DNA from: CAYXSX01 sp964493095
GTDB lineage: Bacteria; Pseudomonadota; Alphaproteobacteria; Micavibrionales; Micavibrionaceae
Direction: 5' to 3'
Assembly (NCBI GenBank): GCA_964493095.1
Contig: CAZBNG010000002.1
Span: 13,702 to 77,701 of the forward strand
Length of the DNA: 64,000 nt
Below, in pieces: positions 1-7,342 of the stretch. How positions within the stretch are numbered: the first letter of the stretch is position 1; each line of letters begins with the position of its first letter. Made by a program: the position numbers and the translations under genes. The notes under the pieces are model-generated. The model saw nothing but the letters and a program-made list of their open reading frames with translations. It was not told the origin of the DNA and searched no databases.

Positions 1-779
1 GGCGGCGTGATAACCTGCAGGCTTTTCACCTTAATGGTTTTCAATCCCGTCTTCAGGTTTTCAAGATAGTTGTCTCCGGCCTTATCCTTATCCGGCCAGA
101 TGATAATGTCTTTTCCGGCCAACGGCGAAAAATCCGTTTTCTCCGGCGGGAAGTTCGATCCCCCCATGACGGTCGTGGCCGGGATGCCCAGATCGATCAG
201 CACCTGGGCGCATTTCTCGCCTTCGGTGATGATAATACGGTCGCTGGTGGCAATGCCGGGCAAATTATAAAGTGGCCTGATCTCCGGGGCAGTTTCGCTT
301 TTGTTTCTATGATCATACGGCAGAAAGTATTTTTTACCTTTTGGAGGATCTATGCGCCTTACCGTGACCAACGGTTTTCCATCATGGTCGGTATAAAGCC
401 ATTCCTTCTGATCCAGGGAAGCCGCTTTCGGCTGTGGCGCAAGAGACATGATGCCCAGCCATTCGGCACAGGACCTTAGAACCTCCTGAAAATTACGCTT
501 CGTATCCAGCCGGTGCACCGCCGCCCACAGATCAAAAATATCGCCGCTATGGCCGCTTTCAAAATCCTGCCATAGCCCGGCTTTATCACCAGACATACTG
601 ACTTTCAGGCTCTGGCCTTTTTCGCCCTGCAAACTGCCGATCTGGAATTCCCGTTTCAGCTGCCTGCCATTAGGGAAGAGATACCGCAAAACCTCCGGCA
701 ACCGCGCCAACATCGCAGCCTTCACCTCATCCCGGGACGGTAAATCGGGATCATTATAGTCCAGTGTTTTTAGAGGCAT
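1..779 (-). CDS. Toprim-domain primase-like protein (C-terminus beyond window)
   Basis: The gene starts at 779 behind a strong AAGGAGG ribosome binding site and runs off the left edge with about 259 codons visible. The N-terminal 150 residues resemble the leader region of element-encoded primase/helicases. A Toprim-like core follows: the ITEGEKC motif, then GIPATTVMGG, then a WPDKDKAG acidic motif, matching the E...DxD metal-binding pattern of Toprim domains. In P4-like satellites and small integrative elements such proteins start element replication. It is the last visible gene of a leftward operon. The helicase half, if present, is not in the window. Confidence 0.75.
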   Translation of the reverse strand, partial: MPLKTLDYNDPDLPSRDEVKAAMLARLPEVLRYLFPNGRQLKREFQIGSLQGEKGQSLKVSMSGDKAGLWQDFESGHSGDIFDLWAAVHRLDTKRNFQEVLRSCAEWLGIMSLAPQPKAASLDQKEWLYTDHDGKPLVTVRRIDPPKGKKYFLPYDHRNKSETAPEIRPLYNLPGIATSDRIIITEGEKCAQVLIDLGIPATTVMGGSNFPPEKTDFSPLAGKDIIIWPDKDKAGDNYLENLKTGLKTIKVKSLQVITP

Positions 780-792
780 AATTATATCCTCC

Positions 793-1230
793 TTAAAACA
801 CTGGCTTGTGATTGGTGGCGAATACGCTGTTCAGTTGCTTCTCATCTGCGATCATGACCGAGACTTCATAGTCATCCGTCCAACGATCGGCCAACATATT
901 TGCCTGAACAAAATCATCCATATGCGCCACAAGGATGATCCAGCCTGGTTTGTCGGGTTTTGGCAAACGCATATCGCGGATATCCTCAATTCGGTCATAC
1001 AGCCAGACGGGCCGGGGAGCGTTTTTGTATATACCGGCTGCATATTCGGGATAGCAGGCAATAATTAAAACCGGTTCTTCTATCGGAGCATACGGGCTAT
1101 CGGCAACAGGCACGGCTTTGATCTGGCCATCGTGGATAACGCCGAAAAGTTTTTTACCACCGCCCGTACAGGCAAGATCAGGCGTAACCTTCAGAATATG
1201 GGAGGCTCTTTTGATTTTGTCGATAATCAT
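793..1230 (-). CDS. Hypothetical protein of the left element
   Basis: 145 residues, not recognised. It has a mixed alpha/beta composition with two hydrophobic strand-like stretches (PVLIIACYP near residue 53 and GWIILVAHMDD near residue 96) and no signal peptide or membrane segment. Its start overlaps the stop of the upstream helix-turn-helix gene by 4 nt (ATGA), and the primase gene follows 13 nt downstream, so it is translationally coupled in the same operon. A role in element replication or regulation is only inferred from position. Confidence 0.6.
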   Translation of the reverse strand: MIIDKIKRASHILKVTPDLACTGGGKKLFGVIHDGQIKAVPVADSPYAPIEEPVLIIACYPEYAAGIYKNAPRPVWLYDRIEDIRDMRLPKPDKPGWIILVAHMDDFVQANMLADRWTDDYEVSVMIADEKQLNSVFATNHKPVF

Positions 1231-1430
1231 ACCGCACCTCCCGCTTTTTGAGGCGGAAATTGACGCGTATCTTCAAATGCCTCTATATCATCACGCTTGT
1301 AAATCACACGCCCGCCGATTTTATGATAGCGCGGCCCGGTGCCCAGCCACCGCCAACGTTCCAGTGTTCGTTTGGAAATCAGCCAGCGCTGAGCTAGCTC
1401 TTCTTGAGAAAAGAATAACTGCTCGCTCAT
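1227..1430 (-). CDS. Small helix-turn-helix DNA-binding protein (AlpA/MerR-type)
   Basis: 67 residues forming a single winged helix-turn-helix of the HTH_17/AlpA kind. The SQEELAQRWLISKRTLERW segment gives the helix-turn-helix, and KIGGRVIYKRDDIEAF gives the wing and last helix. This family includes excisionases and activators of integrative elements such as P4 AlpA. It overlaps the neighbouring genes by 4 nt on each side, so it belongs to one leftward operon with the primase. A function in excision or in activation of replication genes is inferred. Confidence 0.75.
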   Translation of the reverse strand: MSEQLFFSQEELAQRWLISKRTLERWRWLGTGPRYHKIGGRVIYKRDDIEAFEDTRQFPPQKAGGAV

Positions 1431-1657
1431 TTCCGGCCCCCGTTCTGCTCATCAAGCCACTGAAAAAATGCCTGTTCATCAATCAGAACGCGGCGGCCTG
1501 CGCGGCGTATGACCTTATCAAAGCCGTTCTCTTCGGCATAAAAAACCAGGTGACGCAAGCCCCCGATGGGCGGCCAGCTGTGATGTTTCGGCCATTCGGT
1601 CAATGGAATAAAACGCCGCTGCGAGGGCGGTTGTGATGTTTCGAGTGCTTCAGTCAT
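1427..1657 (-). CDS. Small DNA-binding-like protein of the left element
   Basis: 76 residues, first gene of the leftward primase operon. The segment IGGLRHLVFYAEENGFDKV followed by GRRVLIDEQAFFQWLDEQ resembles the degenerate MerR/excisionase fold in which a short helix-turn-helix is followed by a wing and a terminal helix. Its stop overlaps the start of the next helix-turn-helix gene by 4 nt. Two such small regulators in a row are common in satellites and integrative elements. The family assignment is by pattern only. Confidence 0.6.
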   Translation of the reverse strand: MTEALETSQPPSQRRFIPLTEWPKHHSWPPIGGLRHLVFYAEENGFDKVIRRAGRRVLIDEQAFFQWLDEQNGGRK

Positions 1658-1780
1658 TTTGCTTTCTCCTTATCGGTGAGTGCCGCGCCGAATTGCACGG
1701 CATGGAGAAAGCCTGAACGGTTTTATGATGTCTGGCTATTTGCCTAATTCATTCCAGCATGCCGGATTAAAAATAACCGG

Positions 1781-2386
1781 TCACAATAAATATGACTGAT
1801 TGATATCGCGGATAATTTCTTTGCGTTCTTCAATATCGACAAAAGATATCTGCAAATTTCCGGTTTCCGTCGCCATACGAATAATCTGCTCGATATGTGA
1901 CGCCTCCGCCTGATGGTATGCTTTAAGAAAGGCATCATAGGCTTTTTTATACCGCTTGGGGAAAGGCCGGTTATTCTGAAGCATCATGATATAAGGAATG
2001 ATTTCAGCCTTTTTCATGAATGCAGAACAACCCAGATTCCTTTCATCTTTAGGGAGGTCATAGTCTTTGTTTACGGCATAGTAGGCATTTTTAATCTTCG
2101 TATCACTCAAATCCAGCCATTCACCCAGCGCTTGCATAACCTGGTTAAAGCTGCTGCCATGCCCGACCAGAAGAGCTGCCATCAGGCCGATCCTTTTATC
2201 CTGAACGTAGGTTTTGGTCTTGGCTTTTAGATGATAAAGAGCCGCATCACACAACCAGTCAATATCAACGCCATATTTCTTCTTCATGACATACGCTGTT
2301 GTTTTCAGTGACCGTATAAACGCACCAAGATCATGATCACCTGATTCATAATCCGCCCTCAATTTTTCGAATATCTGTGCTATCAT
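1781..2386 (-). CDS. Hypothetical protein downstream of integrase 1
   Basis: 201 residues, not recognised. It is largely helical and charged, with no membrane segment. Its start overlaps the integrase stop by 4 nt, so it is probably made from the integrase transcript. The 123-nt gap after it (1658-1780) separates this pair from the regulator-primase operon and may hold that operon's promoter. No function can be assigned. Confidence 0.6.
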   Translation of the reverse strand: MIAQIFEKLRADYESGDHDLGAFIRSLKTTAYVMKKKYGVDIDWLCDAALYHLKAKTKTYVQDKRIGLMAALLVGHGSSFNQVMQALGEWLDLSDTKIKNAYYAVNKDYDLPKDERNLGCSAFMKKAEIIPYIMMLQNNRPFPKRYKKAYDAFLKAYHQAEASHIEQIIRMATETGNLQISFVDIEERKEIIRDINQSYLL

Positions 2387-3450
2387 TTTGCCTCCCCGAA
2401 AATCTTTTCATTCATACTGGCGACCACTTTATGCGTATGCGCCTCCGACAAATGTGCGTAGCGTTTGACCATCTGCAGCGTTTTATGCCCCAGCACTTCC
2501 GCAATCTCCGCCAGCGTTGCACCGTTCATCGCCAGATAGGACGCGGCGCTGTGGCGCAGATCATGAAAACGGAAATCTGTAATTTTGGCGTTGATCAGCG
2601 CGTTCTCCCAAGCGGTGCGGATATCAATCGGCTGGCATTTGGATTGAGACGGAAAGACATACTCGCATTTCTTATCGCGCTTTTTGTAATGTGCCTTCAT
2701 AATCTGGTGCGCGTAGCCAGCCAGCGGAATGACACGCCGCTCACCGTTTTTGGTTTCGTGCAGAATGATTGTGCCGCGCTCCAGATCAATATCTTTCCAT
2801 TTCAGACCCACAATTTCCATCTTCCGCGCGCCGGTACTCAGCGCCATCACAACAATCTTGTACAAATGCGGGTTTTCACTGCTCTTGCAGGCTTTCAGCA
2901 GTTTCTTGCGCTCATCGTCCGATAAAAACCGCACCCGTCCGCGCGGCTGTTTCAGCTTCGATATTTTTCGTACCGGATGAATCTCCAGCCACTCCCAATC
3001 ATTAATCGCGATGGTGAACACATGGCTGAGCGCCGTAACATAACGGTTGGCCGTTGTCGGTCCGCGCGTTCGCCCGTACCGGCTTTTACTGCCGACAAAC
3101 TTATTCCGCGCACTCACGATCAAGGCGGGCGTGATATCCGCCAGCGCATAGGCACCAAGCTCCTGATCCCAGTAATCCAGATAGTTGGTTATATTTTTAT
3201 TGCTGGCCTTCTTGTGGCTCAGAATTTCCTCGCGGTAACGTTTAATCGCATCGGATAGCGTGAATTTGCGGGCCTGGCTGGTTTTGAAATAACGGCCTTC
3301 CCGAATCGCCGCTTCCGTCTGCTGCACCCAGCGTTTCGCATCGGTCAGGCGCTCAAAGGTCGCAATTTCCTGCGGATGCCCTTTGATCCTTACTCTGGCG
3401 CGGTAGGATGTCGCGCCATCACTCAATTCTCTTTTCTCAATCGTCGCCAT
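2383..3450 (-). CDS. Tyrosine recombinase / integrase of the left element
   Basis: 355 residues. An N-terminal arm-binding domain (Arm-DNA-bind/SAM-like core-binding region, roughly residues 1-165) is followed by the catalytic domain. Catalytic residues are visible: Arg209 in STGARKMEI, His296 and Arg299 in FHDLRH, His322 in LGHKT and the nucleophile Tyr331 in KRYAHLS. The enzyme should integrate and excise the element to its left, using the adjacent tRNA-fMet 3' end (3716) as the probable target. It is clearly different from the prophage integrase at 3980-5296. Confidence 0.92.
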   Translation of the reverse strand: MATIEKRELSDGATSYRARVRIKGHPQEIATFERLTDAKRWVQQTEAAIREGRYFKTSQARKFTLSDAIKRYREEILSHKKASNKNITNYLDYWDQELGAYALADITPALIVSARNKFVGSKSRYGRTRGPTTANRYVTALSHVFTIAINDWEWLEIHPVRKISKLKQPRGRVRFLSDDERKKLLKACKSSENPHLYKIVVMALSTGARKMEIVGLKWKDIDLERGTIILHETKNGERRVIPLAGYAHQIMKAHYKKRDKKCEYVFPSQSKCQPIDIRTAWENALINAKITDFRFHDLRHSAASYLAMNGATLAEIAEVLGHKTLQMVKRYAHLSEAHTHKVVASMNEKIFGEAK

Positions 3451-3715
3451 AATTCAAAATAGAACAAAACATGTACATTCATCAAGCCATCAATCACAAC
3501 AGATTGCAACTCTTATGCTTGTAGCAGGAAAATATACAGGGGATACAGTAGCTTAGCCTTTGCATACCAAGGCATGGGACAATGAAAGGGACACTTATCG
3601 TAAGTGATTGTAGTTATTTGTTTCCTACTGTCCCGTGAGTGTCCCTTGGGGCTAAAAACAGAAAAGCGCCTTGCGGCGCTTTTCATGTAACTATTTGATT
3701 TTCTTATCAAAAAAT
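3451..3715. other. Intergenic region between integrase 1 and the tRNA-fMet 3' half
   Basis: 265 bases without a convincing gene. It should contain the integrase promoter, the right attachment site of the left element and the terminator of the original tRNA-fMet gene. A repeat-like pair of short dyads (GGGACAATGAAAGGGACAC near 3576-3594 and GTCCCGTGAGTGTCCC near 3630-3645) could be integrase or excisionase binding sites. That reading is inference. Confidence 0.4.
3662..3683 (-). terminator. Rho-independent terminator behind the split tRNA-fMet
   Basis: A perfect 9-bp hairpin (AAAAGCGCC, loop TTGC, GGCGCTTTT) lies 33 nt past the tRNA 3' end in the tRNA direction. The flanking A and T runs make it potentially bidirectional. 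Confidence 0.75.
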
Positions 3716-3761
3716 TGGTTGCGGGAGTAGGATTTGAACCTACGACCTTCAGGTTATGAGC
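3716..3761 (-). pseudogene. 3' half of host tRNA-fMet, split by the prophage
   Basis: On the minus strand this reads from the anticodon loop (CTCATAA) through the 3' anticodon stem, the T arm (GGTTCAAATCC) and the acceptor strand to an encoded CCA at 3716-3718. Joined to 51344-51385 it gives a complete 77-nt initiator tRNA with perfectly matching acceptor, anticodon and T stems and the diagnostic C1-A72 mismatch. In the present arrangement it has no 5' half. It cannot make a functional tRNA unless the prophage excises. Confidence 0.93.
3751..3761. other. attL core of the prophage
   Basis: The 11-bp core AGGTTATGAGC covers the CAT anticodon and is shared with 51344-51354. It is bracketed by the dyad CCTTCA (3746-3751) and TGAAGG (3763-3768), which fits core-type integrase binding sites. 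A third copy of the core lies inside the intact tRNA at 51144-51154. Confidence 0.85.
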
Positions 3762-3842
3762 ATGAAGGTTTCAAAGTTAATTCCGCAAAATCAACAAACA
3801 AAAACAATAACTTAGCAATCACCATTCCGTTTGATAAAGCAC

Positions 3843-3908
3843 CGTATGACACTTTCGTATGACATTCAAGCAAAAATGCGAAAACGTGCCTGTTTTCAAT
3901 GTCATACG
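3843..3908. repeat. Arm-type integrase repeats, left end
   Basis: CGTATGACA occurs at 3843-3851 and 3856-3864 as direct repeats 13 bp apart, with an inverted copy (TGTCATACG) at 3900-3908. The same 13-bp spaced pair occurs at the other end of the prophage (51218 and 51231). They lie between the att core and the integrase gene, where arm-type binding sites of tyrosine integrases are found. Confidence 0.75.
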
Positions 3909-3925
3909 CGCTTTCTATATAGGCA

Positions 3926-3957
3926 GAAAAAAAGCCAAAAGCAAAGTGCTTTTGGCT
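3926..3957 (-). terminator. Terminator of the prophage integrase transcript
   Basis: An 11-bp hairpin (AGCCAAAAGCA / TGCTTTTGGCT) is followed in the minus direction by a run of seven T. It sits 23 nt past the integrase stop codon, before the arm-type repeats. Confidence 0.85.
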
Positions 3958-3979
3958 AAGAGGAGGAACCCTGTTTTAG

Positions 3980-5296
3980 TTAGGCCGCGGCGCGCTCCTC
4001 AAGGGCCTTTAAAGCCTTTTTGGAAAGTACGCCGGTTTCTCTCACCGGTATATCAACCGGCCTAGAAAGCGCCAAAGCGTCAACGCTTCTTTTAAGGCGT
4101 TGATCCGAGGCAAGCAGGTATTTCTGCGTTGTGGTTATATCTTGGTGCCCGGCTATTTGTTGTACGGCTGAAATGTCACCGCTTGCCCCTAGCGTTTCTG
4201 AACAGAAGGTGGCGCGCGTATCATGCCAGCGGTAGTTAATACCAACCTTTTTCTTTACGGCTTTCCAAGCGCTAGTGGAAACATGCTTTACGGGCCGCGG
4301 CACACCGGTACCTTTTGGCCGGTAAAGAATGAAGTTTATATCCATCCGGCTTTTAATACCGTATTCTTCGGCGTATTCGGCGGCTAGGTGCGGGTATTCT
4401 TGTATAAGCTTCCAGAGGTAATCCCCGACCTTCCGGCATTCTATAAGGGCTTGGTGGGCAATATCGTTTACAGGGAAAAAGCGCCCGGCTTTAGATTTGG
4501 TTTGCTCCGCCTCTAACAGAATCCGGCGCTCGGCCTCATGATATTGGCGCTCTTTGATTTGCGCGCATTCTCTGGCCCGCATTCCGGTCTGCTCGCAAAT
4601 AATATATGCAAGCTTGGTGTGCGCGTGTAAAACCTCATCAAATGCATCCAAGTATTTCTCCGCTACGCTCATCGGAATTGGTGTCGGGGTACGCTTATAA
4701 ACCTCCAAATGTTCAAACTCTGGCGGGTTAGGAATGTACTTTCTAATTTTCTTATTGGAAGGCGCTTTTTTAAAGGCGCGGTATGACCGTACAAGAAAGT
4801 TGAGATATTCGTTTATGGTTTTATTGCTGCGGAGCTTATCTCTCTCGCCGTAAAGATCGTTACCGTTTTCGTCTTTGCCTTTCCAATATTTCACCTTCTG
4901 CTTTTTGGAAAACTCAATGTAGTCCTCAATCTTTTCCTCAACATCTTGCATTGGCGTTTCCCGGCCAAAGAAATCTAAAAGCTCCTCGGTGTATCCTTTC
5001 GCCGTATTAAAGGACGCCTTGCCCTTCATTTTGTTGAGGTAGTATGTCAGTGGCTCAACGAGGGTAAAGCCGCCTTTGGGAACGGCCTTTTTATTTTCTT
5101 CCTCTTTTGCCTTCTTCCCTTCATCGAGCAGTTTTTGAACCTTGGCTCTAATGGCTCGCTCAACCTTTTTAGCCTCTGTTTTATTTTTGGCCAAAACGCC
5201 TGTTTCGGGGTCTTCGCAATAACCGGCAAATCGCTCTCCGTCAATGCGGAAAGTATAGGCCCATTTTTGTCTTTTTTTGTTTAAATAAACGCTCAT
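3980..5296 (-). CDS. int: Prophage tyrosine integrase
   Basis: 438 residues, long for a phage integrase because of a lysine-rich N-terminal region (residues 30-80). Catalytic-domain residues are visible: Arg240 in TGMRARE, His358 and Arg361 in WHDTRATF, His384 in AGHQD and Tyr393 in QKYLL. It lies 219 bp from the attL core and is transcribed toward it. By position it is the enzyme that recognises the tRNA-fMet anticodon loop. Its start overlaps the stop of the upstream helix-turn-helix gene by 4 nt, so both are made from one transcript controlled from the leftward early promoter. Confidence 0.93.
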   Translation of the reverse strand: MSVYLNKKRQKWAYTFRIDGERFAGYCEDPETGVLAKNKTEAKKVERAIRAKVQKLLDEGKKAKEEENKKAVPKGGFTLVEPLTYYLNKMKGKASFNTAKGYTEELLDFFGRETPMQDVEEKIEDYIEFSKKQKVKYWKGKDENGNDLYGERDKLRSNKTINEYLNFLVRSYRAFKKAPSNKKIRKYIPNPPEFEHLEVYKRTPTPIPMSVAEKYLDAFDEVLHAHTKLAYIICEQTGMRARECAQIKERQYHEAERRILLEAEQTKSKAGRFFPVNDIAHQALIECRKVGDYLWKLIQEYPHLAAEYAEEYGIKSRMDINFILYRPKGTGVPRPVKHVSTSAWKAVKKKVGINYRWHDTRATFCSETLGASGDISAVQQIAGHQDITTTQKYLLASDQRLKRSVDALALSRPVDIPVRETGVLSKKALKALEERAAA

Positions 5297-5583
5297 TTTA
5301 ATAGTTCCTCCAGTTGTGCTAGTGCTTGTTTATGCCGTTTGGAAACCTTTTTGATTTCCGTGACCTCGAAATTTTCTTGGTCAACGGCAGCTCTGGAGGA
5401 CTGCTGATACTGGAGAATTGAGGAAAGATGAATCCTCTTTCTTTTATGGCGGCCATAGGCCGTTAATTCGCCGCGCCGGATCATTCGCTCTATTGTCCAT
5501 CTTGAGTAACCTAGAATATCGCAGGCCTCGGCAATAGTTACCCCACGGTTTTCATCTTCCAAATTTTCAAATTCGGAACCCAT
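5293..5583 (-). CDS. Helix-turn-helix protein, probable excisionase
   Basis: 96 residues from the chosen ATG at 5583; an upstream in-frame ATG at 5637 would overlap the preceding gene and has a poorer site. VTIAEACDILGYSRWTIERM followed by IRRGELTAYGRHKRKR is the MerR/excisionase-type helix-turn-helix plus wing. It is immediately upstream of and translationally coupled to the integrase, the classic place for xis. A directionality role is inferred from fold and position. Confidence 0.7.
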   Translation of the reverse strand: MGSEFENLEDENRGVTIAEACDILGYSRWTIERMIRRGELTAYGRHKRKRIHLSSILQYQQSSRAAVDQENFEVTEIKKVSKRHKQALAQLEELLK

Positions 5584-5593
5584 CACCCCTGCC

Positions 5594-5800
5594 TTATTTA
5601 TTTGATTTTTTGCCGTGCGGGTTATAGACGCGCACATTCACTTGCGGATATTTATAATTTTTTGGGGTTGAATATTCGCGCTCCTCAATTTCAAGCTTGA
5701 TATGAAAGCCCGATGCTACAGCTTGCAAAATTGCTGCATTCAATTCCTGGGCCTTTACTGCTGGCGCTGCGGCAATAATGTCTTTTTTTTCTGCTGTCAT
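5594..5800 (-). CDS. Hypothetical small early phage protein
   Basis: 68 residues from the ATG at 5800, which has an AAAGGCGGG ribosome binding site and overlaps the stop of the upstream gene by 4 nt. It has an alanine-rich N-terminal helix and a short beta-rich C-terminal half (VNVRVYNPHG). Not recognised. It is part of the leftward early operon 7135 to 3980. Confidence 0.6.
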   Translation of the reverse strand: MTAEKKDIIAAAPAVKAQELNAAILQAVASGFHIKLEIEEREYSTPKNYKYPQVNVRVYNPHGKKSNK

Positions 5801-6060
5801 TTTTGTCCCGCCTTTCTGCCGATACAGTTTTGCAAATCGGCCAAATAGCATTCGCGCGTCATAAAATGGTCAACGGCAATGCTTAAACTGGCGGCGGCAT
5901 TGTCACCGGCAGAAACCCAATAAAGGTTTTCATCGGCTTGCTTTGCTTGCTCAACTTCTTTTTGTATGTCTGAAATTACGGCACAAAATTCATCCCAATT
6001 ATCGGCACCGATAAAAATCTCGCCTTCTATGCGCCGGTGGGGTTTAGGGTTAGCGAGCAT
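5797..6060 (-). CDS. Hypothetical early phage protein
   Basis: 87 residues, acidic and helical, not recognised. It overlaps both neighbours (11 nt with the upstream gene, 4 nt with the downstream gene), as in compact leftward early operons. No membrane segment or known motif is visible. Confidence 0.6.
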   Translation of the reverse strand: MLANPKPHRRIEGEIFIGADNWDEFCAVISDIQKEVEQAKQADENLYWVSAGDNAAASLSIAVDHFMTRECYLADLQNCIGRKAGQK

Positions 6061-6535
6061 TTGCGCCTCCCTTATTTTGCTTGTAAGCGCTGCCCGCTAA
6101 CGAAATACAGAGGGCCTGCATAATGGATGCCGCTATTGCAAAATCCCGGCTTCCGGTCGTATCAACATGCGCCTTTTTCCTATTCATTTTGCAGGTTGAG
6201 CGCCAAAATCTGGAATCGCCCAGGCTGGCGTTTTCTATTTGGAGGGTTAGCGCCTTAACGCCTCGGCTTTCTGCTTCATTCAATGCGTCCCTAACGCTGT
6301 TGAAAACGTCCGGCACAAGGTAATCAATGTTTTTGATTTTCCCTTGCTTAAGCCCGTTTCCTATATCGGTATAGCTATAACCGCCATTCGGAAAAATATG
6401 CTCAATCCGGCGATAGTTTTTTACAGCATCGTAATGGGCGTTTAACTCACAGGTTTTTGAGCCGTCTTGATAACCGGGGATACGGTGCGCCAAATCCGCC
6501 CACCATAATTTTTTGCCTATTTGTAGTTTTTCCAT
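6050..6535 (-). CDS. Hypothetical early phage protein
   Basis: 161 residues behind a clear AAAAGGAGT ribosome binding site. It is tryptophan- and asparagine-rich at the N-terminus (KKLWWADLAHRIPGYQDG) with a hydrophobic alanine-rich helix near residues 130-150. Not recognised. It lies 21 nt downstream of the HD-like gene in the early operon. Confidence 0.6.
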   Translation of the reverse strand: MEKLQIGKKLWWADLAHRIPGYQDGSKTCELNAHYDAVKNYRRIEHIFPNGGYSYTDIGNGLKQGKIKNIDYLVPDVFNSVRDALNEAESRGVKALTLQIENASLGDSRFWRSTCKMNRKKAHVDTTGSRDFAIAASIMQALCISLAGSAYKQNKGGANAR

Positions 6536-6556
6536 TTTGAAGAACTCCTTTTCGGG

Positions 6557-7135
6557 TTAAAGCTTTTGGGAAAATTGGGGGTGCGTTTTCGCAATCTCGT
6601 GAAATTTTCCGAGATACATTTCATGGGCCTCCGCCCACGGCCACGGGCGAATTAACCGGCCCACGGCTTTTTCCTGCTCATCCGGCGCAAGTGAATGGCG
6701 CGCAATGAGATCCCGCTTTTCACAGGCTTCAATAACGGCTTTCTTTTCTGCTATTAGTCGGAGGTGTGTTGTGTGCGGCGGGTACTTTAAGCCAAAAGCT
6801 TCATGGATTGCGGCCTTCATTGGATCGGCCAGCTTTTGCCAAATATCCATCTCTGCCTTTGAAATCAGCGTTTTTTTAACGGGCCTGATTAAGTGGCCAA
6901 AATAAGCCTGGTACGCATCGGCTAATAATCCGTATGGCTTTGCTGAAATGGAGAGGTGGTCAACCACCAAGCAGCTGTGTTGGGCTACTGAATAAAAGTT
7001 TTGAACATGGCCGTTATACCGGCACAGTTTTGATAAAGCTTCCGCAATATCATAGATTACAATGTCTGCGGGATCGGGTTTTAATAAGTTTATGACCCGC
7101 CCACTATGCGTTAGCACGCAAAATTCCTTTCGCAT
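6557..7135 (-). CDS. HD-superfamily phosphohydrolase-like protein with a degraded metal site
   Basis: 192 residues from the ATG at 7135 (AGGAAGG site); a longer frame to 7189 has no good site. The layout matches phage and bacterial HD-domain nucleotidases: THSGR near residue 9, YDIAEALSKLCRYNGH (28-43), YSVAQHS (48-54), then LLADAYQAYFGHLIRPVK. Family members normally have LLHDAxEAYxGD here. This protein has Ala72 for the HD histidine, Gln76 for the glutamate and His81 for the last metal-binding aspartate. The first histidine (His53) is kept. It probably does not hydrolyse nucleotides in the usual way. It is the first gene of the leftward early operon, just behind two operators. Confidence 0.7.
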   Translation of the reverse strand: MRKEFCVLTHSGRVINLLKPDPADIVIYDIAEALSKLCRYNGHVQNFYSVAQHSCLVVDHLSISAKPYGLLADAYQAYFGHLIRPVKKTLISKAEMDIWQKLADPMKAAIHEAFGLKYPPHTTHLRLIAEKKAVIEACEKRDLIARHSLAPDEQEKAVGRLIRPWPWAEAHEMYLGKFHEIAKTHPQFSQKL

Positions 7136-7192
7136 AAGGCACCTTCCTTCACGTTTTTTACGGTTGATATTAAGATTTTCGTGATTCAATTC

Positions 7193-7242
7193 TTACGTTT
7201 ATTCGTAAGAATTGGTCAATTTAAAATTACGCTAAAACGTAA
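7193..7242. promoter_or_regulatory. Left operator pair (TTACG-N6-CGTAA x2)
   Basis: Two perfect 16-bp palindromes of the form TTACG-N6-CGTAA lie at 7193-7208 (spacer TTTATT) and 7227-7242 (spacer CTAAAA), upstream of the leftward early operon. The same palindrome occurs twice on the other side of the repressor gene. They are the likely binding sites of the adjacent repressor controlling a leftward promoter. Repressor binding is inferred. Confidence 0.8.
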
Positions 7243-7279
7243 TAATTATTTTTTAGGAAAAAGCCAGGCACAAGAAAAA

Positions 7280-7297
7280 ACCGGCTTGATTGCCGGT
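7280..7297 (-). terminator. Terminator of the repressor transcript
   Basis: An ACCGGC / GCCGGT hairpin is followed in the minus direction by six T residues. It lies 45 nt past the repressor stop and just before the left operator pair. Confidence 0.75.
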
Positions 7298-7342
7298 TGC
7301 TACACGTATTAGTTGATATGCGAAAAACCTATATTTTCCGGG

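Larger units (their letters stand above)
1..3715. mobile_element. Right end of a small integrated element (satellite/IME-like)
   Basis: All genes here run leftward: a tyrosine integrase nearest the tRNA-fMet 3' end, an unknown gene, two small helix-turn-helix proteins, an unknown gene and a Toprim primase. This set (integrase, AlpA-like regulators, primase, no virion genes visible) resembles P4-like satellites or small integrative elements. The integrase gene ends up next to the 3' end of the split tRNA-fMet, the usual position for an element that used that tRNA as its target. The other end lies outside the window, so extent and att sites are inferred. Confidence 0.6.

Noticed and set aside
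3717..3790. A complete tRNA-fMet gene at the left att site
   Set aside because: Only the 3' half up to the anticodon loop matches; beyond 3761 the sequence does not continue into a D arm or 5' acceptor strand.
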